From contig MU394077.1 of NCBI GenBank assembly GCA_022578605.1, forward strand, positions 372,001-436,000: a stretch of 64,000 bases of DNA. The letters run 5' to 3'. Each line of letters begins with the position of its first letter. Position 1 is the stretch's first letter. Shown in pieces: positions 13,001-24,156 of the stretch. Origin of the DNA: Camillea tinctor (Eukaryota > Ascomycota > Sordariomycetes > Xylariales > Xylariaceae). The notes under the pieces are model-generated. The model did no database searches, was not told the origin of the DNA, and worked only from the letters and a program-made list of their open reading frames with translations. The position numbers were made by a program, and so were the translations under genes.

Positions 13001-16000
13001 TCAAACGAGCCCCCTTGTGTTCGGTCATGCATAACCTACCCCCTGTGACTGACCACTGGCCCCTTGAAGCTTATTCTCCTGGATGGGAGAAGAGCGTGTA
13101 TACGAAGCGGTATCAGGTTGGAATGGAGGGATAAAATGCGTTGGTATAGGACCTCCCCATCGCAGGTACCTACCTCCTTATCTACCTACTTACCCATCTA
13201 TCTATGCAGCTAGTCTTCGCGAAGGGAAGATGGAGGGTCATTCTCATATGCTTGAGACGAGAGACAAACCTACGATAAATGGGTCGTTGCTTCCGGTCTG
13301 TTTCTGTTGGGACAAGTTTCGTCGTCACGATGGGCTGGCTGGCTGGCTGGGTATATCATATTATCCACACAAGCTATGAGGGTTGGGGTTGGGGTTGAAG
13401 CATTTGTCTCTGTATAATAAGGGGGGCACGCTTGGCAAGGAGGTGGAAGAGAACAATAGCCCATAGCCTATGCGAAGTTACTTTTACTTTACCTAGGTTA
13501 GGTAGGTAGGTGGATGCGTTCGGTTTAGTAGTCTAGTGATACTGGTTCAACGTAGTTATCCATTATCTATTATGTTGTATCCTAGACTACAAGTACAACT
13601 GCCGTTCGTGGATAAAACTTTCTATGCTGGGACTCTCATCCCCCTATCGCTGTCATCGCTTTCTAGGTGTTCTGAGTATGTACGTCAACTCCCATGATCA
13701 TTTCTCCCCTCAAGGAAATGAGAGACGGCTCGATGCTCAGCAAACCTTCCTTTCCTATCCTTTGGTTCTCTCGTAAGTTTCCTGTCCCATCCACAGATCA
13801 CATATTCCCCCATTATCCACTCACCACCACCTCCTTTCTTTCTCCTATCCCCCACCCCTTTCTTCCTATAGGATACATACACATACACATACATAAACCC
13901 GAGTAGACGATCCGACCCGACCCAAAGCCAGGAAGGATCACAAACACGGCTCTGCTGTATGTGTTGTTAATATCGATCCACAGATTGACAGCGAAGGATA
14001 TACATCAAAAAGGGGGGAAGGGGGCAAAAAGACAAGAGGATAGGGGATAAGGGAATAAGGGGGTAGGTATATAAAAAATCTAGTTTAGATATGTTAGGTA
14101 TTCCTAGACAAAAACCCAGTACCAGATAATGTGTATACGCGGACAAAGTAGCATACGCTGCTAGCTAACATATACAGGTTACATACAACGTATTCCAATT
14201 TCTATACCCAAGGGCGTGCCTGGCTGGCCTGAAGTCTAAACCTAGCCGACAAGTTAGTCAGGAGACCAGGAAGCAAGGGATAGGCCCAGGGAAGGGGAAG
14301 AGGAGGCGAAGGGGAGTTTGGGAGAAGAGTCATCTCCACCCTTACCATCCATCATAGTCCCTTTAATTAAGGCTCAAGGCATGCTTACGCAAGACAATGA
14401 GTTAGTTAGGTAGTCATTCATACCTACCTAAGCGCCTGATTCTTGCCTTACTCCCCCGTTTTCTTCTCCCCCTTTAGCCACATCCCCCCTGGTTCCCACT
14501 AGTCTTTGTTTCCCGCTGCAGAAGCGGAAGAGAAAGAAGAAGACAATGATAAACTGTTGTGTAAAACCGTCGATACACTAAGAAGTCCAACAACTGCCGA
14601 GAGATAGGAGGGCAGTGAGCAGGCGTAAAGGGGAGAAAATCGCAAGCGAAATTCTATCCTGGAAAAGAAAGGGATAGAGTGTGTGAGGGTGGTCTACAAG
14701 CAATCCCCTTACATCCTATCCTATCCCTATCCCTATATCTTGGCTAGATACCAGGTGCACCTCTCTTGACCAGTTTTAACTTTTTTGCCGCCCCCCCTTT
14801 CCCATCTTTTCATCAGCCCCCTATTCTCTCTACGGGGTATATATCCCTACTTATCGTTCACCATACATTGCGATACGCTTATGTTAGTAAGTAGTAGTGA
14901 GTAGTAGTATAAACCCATATTCATCAACGGCGTATCTTACCCGTCGTATGTATACTATAACCTACATATACAATTCACACCTAGCCTGCATCTACTTAAA
15001 AATCTTATACTTATAGAAGAGGCAAGCTTAGTCTAAACATCTAGCCTGTTCCAGTCCCTGAACAGGCAGATAGGCCGTTACCATATCCCTCATATTTTTC
15101 TCCTTTCCTTTTCTATCCCCCCCCCCCCCCTCCCCCCCCAACCTTCTCTATTGTTTATCTTCCGGAGTCGTTGAAATTATACGAAAGATATTTCATCTTA
15201 TCATTCTCGTATTTATTTTAACACTATGTAGAGGTTACTATGCTATGTCTTGTGTCTCCTACGCAGTGTTATATACTATTTACTGTTGTTACTTTGGAAA
15301 AATGAGTACCTTGGTCCCCCCCCAACATCATACTACAAACCTACTCCCCTCTTTCTCCCTCCCTTTCCTTTTCCCTTCCCCTTTTCGTTAAAAAAGCTAG
15401 ACAAGAAACTCAACATGTAGTGTAATGATTTTTTGATTTATTTATGTACCTAGGTAGGTATTTATTAATGATTTTTATTAATGACCACTTCGCCTCCCTC
15501 TTCCATCTAATTTAACCTATTATCTTCCCTCCCCTTTTGCTGCAACAGAAGAAGCCGACGAGCAGGCAAAGCTTAAGATCTCTCCTTCCCTGCTTATGCT
15601 GCAGCTTTCAAAATTTCCTCCTTTCTTCTACCTCTTCCTTCCCAACACACCTAGCACGCCTCAGCTCCGTTTCTCAGTCCACCTAAACAAGCAAGCACCT
15701 CCTAAGTATACCAATATGACTACGACTATAACTAAGACCAAGACTCTGACTGCGGACTGGCTAACCGAGACAAGGTGAAGATAATAGATAAAAATATGAG
15801 CTCATAAAAAAGCCCGGACAACTATGCAAAATAGGTAAGTAGACAAGCAGGTTGATTGATATCACCTCGCTATGGGAAAAGGGGGGTTAGAGGTAGCACA
15901 AAACACATTAAAAAATAGGGTTAACAATTTCTAAATTAATTTTTTTCTTTGGATTTTTTTGGTTCTCTTTTTTTTTCTCTTTTCTTTCATATTCTTTCCA

Positions 16001-16720
16001 AAACAAAACAAGGATGAGGGAGTAGTGAGTAGTAGTAGGGGGCTTGGGTTGATTGGTGTTGGTGTTTTTGGTGACGATGTTAAGCATGAGAAGAAGAAAA
16101 AAAGAACCGAATACAAAAACAATAATAAACCAAAAATTGTAAAAGTATATATAAGCAACAATAACAGAACATTAAAAAAGATCATTCCAAAAAAAAGTGT
16201 TGGGTAAAAAACCAGGTCCCGTTCCCTCCCATAATCAATCAACAAACAGTACTTTCTACCTTCCTCTCCCCTCCCGGGGGGAGGCAAGGTTTTACTTCGG
16301 TATCCATTTTATCGGTCTTCTGCCCAAGCAAAATTTTGGCGAATATTGTTCCTTCACGCTCTTTCTCTTTCGCTGGGATATTTTGTTTAGGGGAGTGTAT
16401 TATAATTGTATGAGTGTGGGTATGATGTGGTATGTAGTAGTATGTGTCTGTGTCTCATCCTCTTTCGAACTTCCTCCACTGGGCGTTAAAATAAGAATCG
16501 TCGTTTCTATGATATGTAAAACGTAAGGGAATTTGCAACCAAAAAAACAGAACGTGAAAAAAATGTCAAGCCCAAACAGTCATGGTCGACGTATTCATGC
16601 ATGCTATGTTGAAGAGGCCATGCTCTTCTTTTTGAATCATCCAATTATCCTCCTCTCTATGGACCAGTCATTCCCCCCCCCTACAATAATAGCAGGTTCG
16701 AGACTAGCGAAGGCTGATGT
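10037..16720. other. 6.7 kb gene-poor intergenic region
   Basis: Base composition is ordinary here, but I could not support a gene. Short frames (for example 10541-10897 and 11419-11808) have no recognisable domain and no convincing intron structure. The stretch contains microsatellites (GAT repeat at about 12257-12272; CTGG repeats near 13334), a GGGGTT-type tract near 13380-13398, ACCT/AGGT-type repeats (12888-12915, 13489-13511), and TACCTAGGTA palindromes at 10891 and 15447. A fast-evolving small gene or non-coding RNA cannot be excluded. Confidence 0.5.
15117..15139. repeat. Poly-C tract
   Basis: A run of 14 C, one T and 8 C, within pyrimidine-rich intergenic DNA. No function is suggested by the sequence. 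Confidence 0.9.
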
Positions 16721-18768
16721 CTATTCTCGAATGGGGTCAGCTGCGTGGTGCGCATCATCCTTTTTAGAAAAAGCGCTGGATGCCCATCCAATCCAACTCG
16801 CACGCTTGTTTTGGGCCTCAGTCTTCTCGTTGTTCTCCTGCACCAACCTAAGGGGCCTGGGTTTGTTGCCGACGAAAGTCGTGGCCTTCTCGCTATGGCC
16901 GCTGCCAATACGGGGTGGGCTCGTGCTCGTTGACGTGCCATCTGCGGCCGAGTCCCCACTTACACTGCTCGTTTCGCTGCGCATGCCCGGAAAGTTGCCT
17001 GCGCTGGGGGCGCCGTGGCTTCCCGATGCCATGCGAGGACTCGACACGCCAGAGAAGAATGTCTGCGAATTCCGGTGGCTGCTGAACGTAGGTGACAGTG
17101 GCCCATCAGGTCCCTTGTACATGGCATTCACGATACCAGCAGCGCCATTGATTTGATCGCTCATGGGCCGGGCGCCACGGCGCACGCTACCAGCGCGACC
17201 AAGACCAATCGGGATGCTAGGGGCAGTCTCTGGGTTGCTGTGCGCCGACTGGTGCGCAGGCTGGTGCATCATGGTCATGGGTCGTTGCTTAGGGCGGGGA
17301 GGAGGGTTGCTACTCATAGACATCGTCTTGGCAGCGCGTTGAAGGAACGAGGAGCCAGAATCAGATGGTGGAGGTGGAGGTGGTAGATCCTTGTGTACGT
17401 TGGCGCCGTTGGCCTTAGGCTCGGAGGACTGGTCGAGGATGTGCTCGAACTCCTGGTGCTGTAGCAACCGCTCGATGATCTTGTTGATGTAGAGCGTGAG
17501 GGCTTTGTTTTGGTCCTTCAGAGCACGGAGCTCCGTCTCCATACGTCTGGATGACTCATCTACAGTGTCAGGAGTTTCGTCGCCGCCGACTGAGCCCAGC
17601 TCATCGGCCAAACTGGTACCGGGAGTGTCTAGTCCGCCTACAGTACTAGTTCGAGCGCTGCTTCGGCCTTCCAATGCGTTGAGGGCATCCTGGTTGGCCG
17701 AGACCCCCATATAGCCAAAGTCACCTTTGCCAAAGTCGCCATGGAGGGTCTTCTCCTGGAGAAGCAGCTGGTACGACTCGTTATCTTCCATGAGCCGTGC
17801 GTTGGCCATGCGAGCTTCCATGAGGAGGCGCTCAACTTCGTGCAGCCGACCGCCGCCCTGGTTCTCCGTCTCAACCAACTTGATCTGCGCCTCTGCTAGC
17901 TCGAGGCGTAGCGATTCGATGAGCTTGTCTTTCTGTAGGAGCAGTTTAGAGTTATTCCTAGAGTCGCTCCGCTGAACAGAGGATGGTGGAGCGAAGTTTC
18001 CATTATCCACGCTCGGGGATGAGCTGCCAGCTATTCGTACACAGGTTAGTACATGGCGCTGAAAGCTTTTGGTTTGGGAGTTAGGGGTTTGTTGGGGGCG
18101 AGCTGGTGTGATGAACATCCTAGCTCGCAGCTCCTAGCACTGCACAGCTACTCACTTTGTTGTCTGGTCTGTCTGTTTTCGTCTTCTGCGTTTCTCTGGT
18201 TCAGGGTATCCTTGAGCCGATTGATGACGGCTTGCATTTCCTCCTCTCTATTCGACATCTCCTCTTTCTCCTTCATCATCGAACTCCTCTCGGCCTCGTA
18301 GATAGCCTCCATCTCGCGGATCTGGCGGGCAGACTCTCTCTTCTCGTTCTTCAGGGTCTCAATCTGCTCCTCGCTCTCGTGTACTCTTTCCTCGAGCTTG
18401 GCTTGCTCCTTCAGGGCCTCGTCTAGTCTGGATTGGAGGACCTCGGCCTGTTTTCTATTCTGCTCGGATGCGGCGTCGGCCTTCTTCAGGCGGTCCTTCA
18501 AGTCGTCAATCAGTGCGACAGCCTCTGCACGAGCGTCGGCGTCGGCGGCTGTGGCGGAAACACTCAGGGAAGAAGTGGTTCTATGCGCAGCAGCGCGGGC
18601 GGAAACTGTGCCGGAACGGCTAGAGCGCGTCCTTGTCGGGGTTGGACTGACTGTTGTTGGAGTAGGAGTGGTGGTGCGCGGCCTGGAAGGAGACGGGGTG
18701 GTGGCCATGTTTTCCGAGGAGGGCATGCGTCCTGGGAGCGGCCTTTTGGGGGCAGCAAGAGTAGACAT
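16721..18768 (-). CDS. Coiled-coil protein, fungal M-protein-repeat-like
   Basis: Two exons, complement(join(16721..18030,18156..18768)), 640 residues. The donor reads GTGAGT and the acceptor GAATAG, with a CTAAC branch point just upstream of the acceptor. The chosen start gives MSTLAAPKRPLPGRMPSSEN; a start 13 codons upstream adds a weak leader. Residues about 20-75 are Ser/Thr/Pro/Arg-rich, about 80-200 form a long coiled coil, and a second heptad-rich stretch follows at about 225-300. A hydrophobic helix reading LTLYINKIIERLLQHQEFEH lies near residues 381-400. The C-terminal third is low-complexity (Ser/Pro/Gly) with a charged end. Proteins of this architecture are usually annotated as M protein repeat proteins in filamentous fungi. 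The cellular role is unknown to me; a cytoskeletal or scaffold role would be a guess from the coiled coils. Confidence 0.85.
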
Positions 18769-21700
18769 GGCTGTTTGCCGATGGGGTTTGTTGTTTCTGA
18801 TTCGCAAACAAAACGACTGGTAAAATATGTGACGGCGCTTATACGTGTTGTGTGGTGGCGGGTAGTGGTGGTAAATGTAAGCGAAGCGATATGTTTGGGT
18901 GGTTGTGTAGAGTGTAGTGTGTAGTGTGTAAAATGTGTAGTGTAAGTGTAGTAGTTATGTGTGGTGGTGGTGGTGGTGGTATGGTATGGTATGGGAAAGA
19001 AGGAAAGGAAGAGGATTGGAATGGGCAGCAATTCTTTTGCAGGTTTCTTGGGGGTTGAATTGTTGTCGTTGCACCGGGACGTTGACCGCTCCGGCAGTGT
19101 CCAAAAACCGTATTTAGTGCAGTGGTTTTAAAAAAGATGTCCCTTCTAGGTATACTGTTGTAGTAGGTATAGTATTGGAAAGTGAGCGACCGTTGCCGTG
19201 CTGTAGTTTAGTGCGTGCTATTTTTGACTCCAGTCTGTGAGTGTAGGCGGAGTGTAGGTGGCCTGAGGTACAGTGCAGTATGTGAAGTACGTGGGTGCAT
19301 GTGGTCTTGGCACCAGCCCGATTCGTACTAGGTTGACCCAAATCTGCGATTCTGCAACACCGTATTGGCCCGTAGTTTGGCCCCGAGAGGCAGCTCAGCC
19401 ACTTATTTCGACGGTCTTTAAGCTTGTTGTTCCCCAATCGTCTGAAAGAAACCGAGGTGATGCGAGACCAGACAAAAAATAAACTTGAATGGATGGTAGG
19501 TGATGTAGGTAAATCAAAAAGATTTTAGTGAAGAAAGAAAAAGAGAAGGAAGTCGGAGAATATTAACCACCTCTGGCTTTCTTTCACACCCCCTTCTTCT
19601 TAAACACCGTAATCCCTGTTTGTAACGTAGCGGCTTAATATCAGAAGAACCGCGTCGCAATAGTTGCGTTAAAACAGTTTAGTGTTGCAAGTGCGCAGAA
19701 TATACGTAACACGTCGGTTAAGGTACGTAGGTAAATAGTGTAAGCCAAAAAAAACAATAGGAAGACAGGAGGACAAAAAAAAACCCTTTCACAGTCGAAT
19801 CATTCCTTCGGGATTTTGCTGAAACATGGTCATCTGTTCTTCGTTCATCATTGCCTGGTACGTAATGGGTGTAAATACGGTAGGTAAACGGCTTGTTCTT
19901 GTACACGTTTCTCTTTGTCTCTTTATGTTCGAGTCCGTTGAGCTACGACTTAGACTGGTGACTAGGGGTGGCTGCTGACTGACTTTGACCAGGTAAGTCC
20001 ATCGAGTCAAAAGGGGGTTGGCTATAAAGGTTTAGGTACCTAGGTACCTTGGGTTTACCAACCAACTCGCGTGCGTATCCTCTACCCTCTAGATGTACCT
20101 GCCTCTACTTCCTACACATAGAAAGTACTTATTACTGTATCTGATGTCACATCCATGCCTGCGAATAAAAGGGGTCAACTCCCTACAGTATATCAAAGCA
20201 CAGACGGCTTGTTAGTGTAAGTTGAGTTTAGGGGTAGTTAGTTTAGTTCGTAGATTTTCGCACCACACCTAATTTCTACATTTATGCGAGTGCTTGAGGT
20301 CTTGTCTTTCCCATGTGGGCGGACGGACTCTGTCGATTTACAACCTGCACTAGTTCTTCTTCCCCTCTCCCCTCCCCCAAGCCCCCCCTTGTGCTGCCGA
20401 GGATTGATGACCATTTGTTATTGGGTAGGAATCCCTACCTTGTTTCCTGCAGACAATTTCCCTTATATGCATACTGCACTGTGGTAAGCGCGGAAACCGC
20501 AAAGCGAACCGAGTCTAATTCCCCTCTTATGCATAATAATTTATATATGCATGGAAACCATGTATATTGCATGCAGGAACTAGGGTCGAGAGGTGCGTGC
20601 GTGCGTGCGTTATGGAGTTGCGGTCGGTGGTCCTTTGTGGTCCGTCCTGTCGGCGATAACGAGAAGGTGCTTTTAGTATTACTTTAAAATGTTTAGCCGA
20701 CTATCTGGTATAGTACTATATGCAGCATTCGGTGTTTTAACCAACCAACCGTCAATCATCATCGTCATGGCTGGTGTCCCGGTGTCCCTACTTTTTCTTT
20801 GCCTCTTTCTTTTGTTTTTCTTTTCTTTTCTATAGTGATTGCATGGTGGAAGTCTCTCCCGGTGAGCCAGCAACCAACATTTCGGGTCGGCCGGTATTGC
20901 CCGTCCCTACCAGGCAATGGGTAGCAAACTCCACCAAACCAGAGCAAGGGGTTAACTAGGTTTACGATGCGGTGAGATATCTCGACGGTCTAGAAGTTGA
21001 TCACCTCCGTAGGAAGAAAAAACGGACATTGCCTAGTGTCCTAGGTCCCGCGCATAAATACAATCTTGAACAGAACTCACTTATTTTCGCTATGGTCTCC
21101 AAGTGGCTTTTGGGGCATACGTAGGAAGGGCGGGGTTGGATTCTTCTACAACCCGACCTATCGCTACCACAACAAAGATTGGATGACCCATTTTGTCCAT
21201 GATCAGGAGGGGATTCTCTCGCGGACTGTTGGGCACACTCCGGTTACCGGGGGAATGGATTGGGGGATGTATGGTACCAAGGAGAAACCATTGCTCCTGA
21301 TCTCCTAGCTATTTAATGTATAGGTAGGTAGACGACGAAGGAAAAGGAAGAGAAAAAAAAAGAAAAAGGAAAAAAAAAGACCCTCGTGATCCTCTCAACT
21401 TGCATTCAGACTTGCATTCAGCCCCTCACAATAACGACGAACCCCACTCTACAACATATCTAGCGTACATACGACTTCTAGTATACATGGGCAAATATTG
21501 GTTGCAGTAGCTGGGCACCTTACATTCCTATTCGAGAGAGAGCACGTGGGTACATTCAAGAACTATTCGTTCTATTTGGTGTTGGGAGAGGTTGGCACGG
21601 GGTGCATGAGAACTGCAAGTTTGCGCGAGATCAATCGCATTGGGTATCACTTATTTTCATGTATTTTTTTTTATCTCGGGATACATGTGTCTCTCTAGAA

Positions 21701-21883
21701 TGACACTTAGTATTAAACTAAGGTGTGGCTACTTGAGGAACTCCCCGTGCAGATGGAGCTCTGAGGTGCATTCCCGCAACTATGCAAGATATAATGCGCC
21801 AGCTCCATCAGCGAAACTAGATACGATGTCCATTTTACCGAAACCGTGAGCCTCAAACGCCGTGTATAGATGCTATGTCAAAT
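18769..21883. other. Intergenic region between the coiled-coil gene and RPL30
   Basis: This holds the leader of the coiled-coil gene (TG/GT-rich, about 18840-19000) and the 3' flank of RPL30. I see no supportable gene. A TACCTAGGTA palindrome lies at 20037-20046 and a GTGC/GCGT repeat near 20598-20610. Short open frames have no recognisable features. Confidence 0.5.
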
Positions 21884-22653
21884 CTATGCCTGCTGGTCGC
21901 TAAGGATATCCGAGTCACCAGCATCCAGGATGGCCATAGTCGAGCACGAGAACAGCTTACCACCTTAATGAGCAGTTAGCGAATGTTCGGAATTATTGTG
22001 GAGAAGATTTCATATATCACTTACAGCTAGTACCCAGTTCGATCTGTATAACGTCATAAGGAACACATGTTAGCCAACTGAAATTCCCTCCAAAGCCTGG
22101 GTAAGGCTTTTTCTCTGGGCAGAAATAACAGATTGAAGGGATCGCCGCTAGGGCGTAGAGCGGCCATAAATCCATGTAGAGTTTACGTATGAAACACGAA
22201 TGAGCTGTGGTTGTTCAACTTACGTTTGTGCCGTTGAAGTGGTGGACAGGGGCTAGAAGCATGGTCAGTAAGGGCTCTTATTGTCATCATCATCGGCTGC
22301 GGAAATTGAACATACCCTTCGACAACATGGAGTAGTACTCCAGCTCGGACTTCCGCAGAGGGGGCGTGTTGCCGGCGATGATCACAAGCTTGGCCTTGCC
22401 ACTATAAAAGGACCGCAGGTTAGAGCATTGATCTTGCTGAGCCCGTTGTGTTAGGTCATTCGGGTATGATGCTTACGATCGAAGGCTCTTGAGGGTAGAC
22501 TTGTAGCCGAGAGTGACTGTAGTATTTTATGTTAGCATGTCCGGATTTCCATATTGGCTGGATGCTATCGTTCTTACCTTTACCCGACTTCAGGACCAGG
22601 GCCAGCTTGGAGTTGATGCTGTTGGCATCCTTCTTGTTCTTTTTGGGGGCCAT
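21884..22653 (-). CDS. RPL30: 60S ribosomal protein L30
   Basis: Six exons, complement(join(21884..21963,22025..22043,22224..22252,22316..22401,22477..22516,22578..22653)), 109 residues. The protein begins [20 protein letters not shown] and ends [10 protein letters not shown], and it contains [16 protein letters not shown] and VHHFNGTN, which identify eL30 of the L7Ae/L30e fold. Length matches the family. All introns have GT donors and AG acceptors, and phases agree throughout. Five introns in 330 coding bases is dense, with exons of 19 and 29 nt. The protein acts in the cytosolic large subunit. In budding yeast L30 represses its own splicing through a kink-turn; nothing here proves that it does so in this organism. 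It is divergent from RPL10. Confidence 0.96.
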
Positions 22654-23094
22654 CTTGAATTGAGGTTAACTGCTTGTCGGATGCAGGTCTGGCTGTTGTT
22701 GTCACGGAGTGGTGATGATGGTTGGTGGTTGGTGGTTGTTGAAGACTAGGTAGTGTCAAAAATGACCAAAAATGAAATATTTTGCCTTTCTTTTTTTTTT
22801 GGCAGTCGTAGTCAGCGGCCCCACTTACAGTTTTCCACAGCCGAAAAGCCAATTCTCCCCTCCATTAACCTGTGGGCTAGCCCTAACCCCACTTAAATCT
22901 GAAACCGCTGACCAATCAGTGCCCACGCCACTGTCCCGCTTATGTGAGTCGCCTGCTTTGAAATCAAGTCAGGAATTTTTGCCCGTCCCCAGACCTTCAA
23001 AGAGGAACGGACTCCCTCTCTCGGTAGACATCATCCACCCCAACGAACCTACAACACCCACCTACGGCATTATCATCGAGAAAAATCATTCAAG
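22654..23094. promoter_or_regulatory. Shared divergent promoter of RPL30 and RPL10
   Basis: Only 441 bp separate the two start codons, so both genes must be driven from this stretch or from the neighbouring genes. It contains GCCCTAACCCC at about 22876-22886 and a CCAAT box (GACCAATCAG) near 22909. CCCTAA/TTAGGG is the core bound by Tbf1-type factors, which regulate ribosomal protein genes in several fungi. A long pyrimidine tract with ten T (about 22784-22799) lies near the RPL30 side. The assignment of factors is inference. Confidence 0.6.
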
Positions 23095-24156
23095 ATGGCT
23101 CGTCGTCCCGCAAGATGCTACCGGTACTGCAAGAACAAGGTGAGCCATGCTATGCAATCCGCGTTCTATTTATCTCCTAGGCCACACATTCCTGCAAATC
23201 CCGCCTGCAAATTCGCGACCGAGGCCGCCTGAGAATTCCAGCGTCAGCGTCAGCGTCAATGCTAGCACCGGCGCTGGGATGGTCGTGCAAATCATGGCGG
23301 GCGCTGAGACGATAAGAAAAAAAAAAGAAAAAAAGAAGAAAAAAAAAAGAAAATCAAATATAGATAGTCGTGAGCTCGGAATTTGCATGGGACTACGGGA
23401 TAAAAATGCGCAATTAATTCAAATTCAATTAGATGCCTTCTTTGCTAACTGATTGATCCTGTAGCCGTACCCCAAGTCCCGGTTCAACCGTGGTGTCCCC
23501 GACCCTAAGATCCGAATCTTCGATCTGGGCCGAAAGCGTGCGACCGTCGATGACTTCCCTCTCTGCATCCACCTAGTCTCCAACGAGTACGAGCAGTTGA
23601 GCTCCGAAGCTCTCGAAGCTGCCCGTATTTGCGCCAACAAGTACCTCGTCAAGATGGCCGGAAAGGAAGGTTTCCACCTGCGTGTCCGCGCTCACCCCTA
23701 CCACGTTGTCCGTATCAACAAGATGTTGTCGTGCGCTGGTGCCGATAGACTGCAGACTGGTATGCGTGGTGCCTGGGGCAAGCCCAACGGAACTGTTGCC
23801 CGTGTCAACATCGGCCAGATCATCCTCAGTGTCCGAACCCGTGACAGCAGTAAGTACAGTCTATGATATGCATGGTGTTTTATATACGTCATTTGGCCAG
23901 GTTATACTGACGTAGCGTCCCAGACCGTGCTATTGCCCTTGAGGCTCTGCGTCGATCGCAGTACAAGTTCCCCGGCCGACAAAAGATCATCATCTCCAAG
24001 AACTGGGGCTTCACCCCTCTCCGCCGGGAGGAGTACCTGGAGAAGAAGGCTGCTGGCCGTGTCAAGGTTGATGGTGCTTATGTTCAGTTCCTTACCAACC
24101 ACGGTTCTCTGGAGCAGAACATGAAGCGTTTCCCCGATGCTTTCACTGAGGCTTAG
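23095..24156 (+). CDS. RPL10: 60S ribosomal protein L10 (uL16)
   Basis: Three exons, join(23095..23139,23465..23849,23924..24156), 220 residues. The start [15 protein letters not shown] is followed after the first intron by [20 protein letters not shown], the signature of eukaryotic L10/QM. The conserved [14 protein letters not shown] loop and a C-terminus ending [11 protein letters not shown] are present. Donors are GTGAGC and GTAAGT; acceptors GTAG and CCAG. Intron 1 is long for a fungus (325 nt) and contains a purine tract at about 23314-23354. L10 joins the 60S subunit last in the cytoplasm and is needed for release of Nmd3 and for peptidyl-transferase-centre function (established for the family). 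Splice sites and length are fully consistent. Confidence 0.97.

Noticed and set aside
18398..18924. Plus-strand frames opposite the coiled-coil gene
   Set aside because: Ala/Ser/Arg/Gly-rich antisense translations of a coiled-coil coding sequence.
19921..19950. GTTCGAGTC resembling a tRNA T-loop
   Set aside because: The flanking bases do not pair as a T stem and no anticodon or acceptor stem surrounds it.
21467..21500. ACATACGAC as a possible 5S rRNA start
   Set aside because: The following bases do not match the fungal 5S internal control region.
23140..23464. Possible snoRNA in the long RPL10 intron
   Set aside because: CTGA D-box-like sites occur, but no C box (RTGATGA) is present; the intron is mostly a purine tract.
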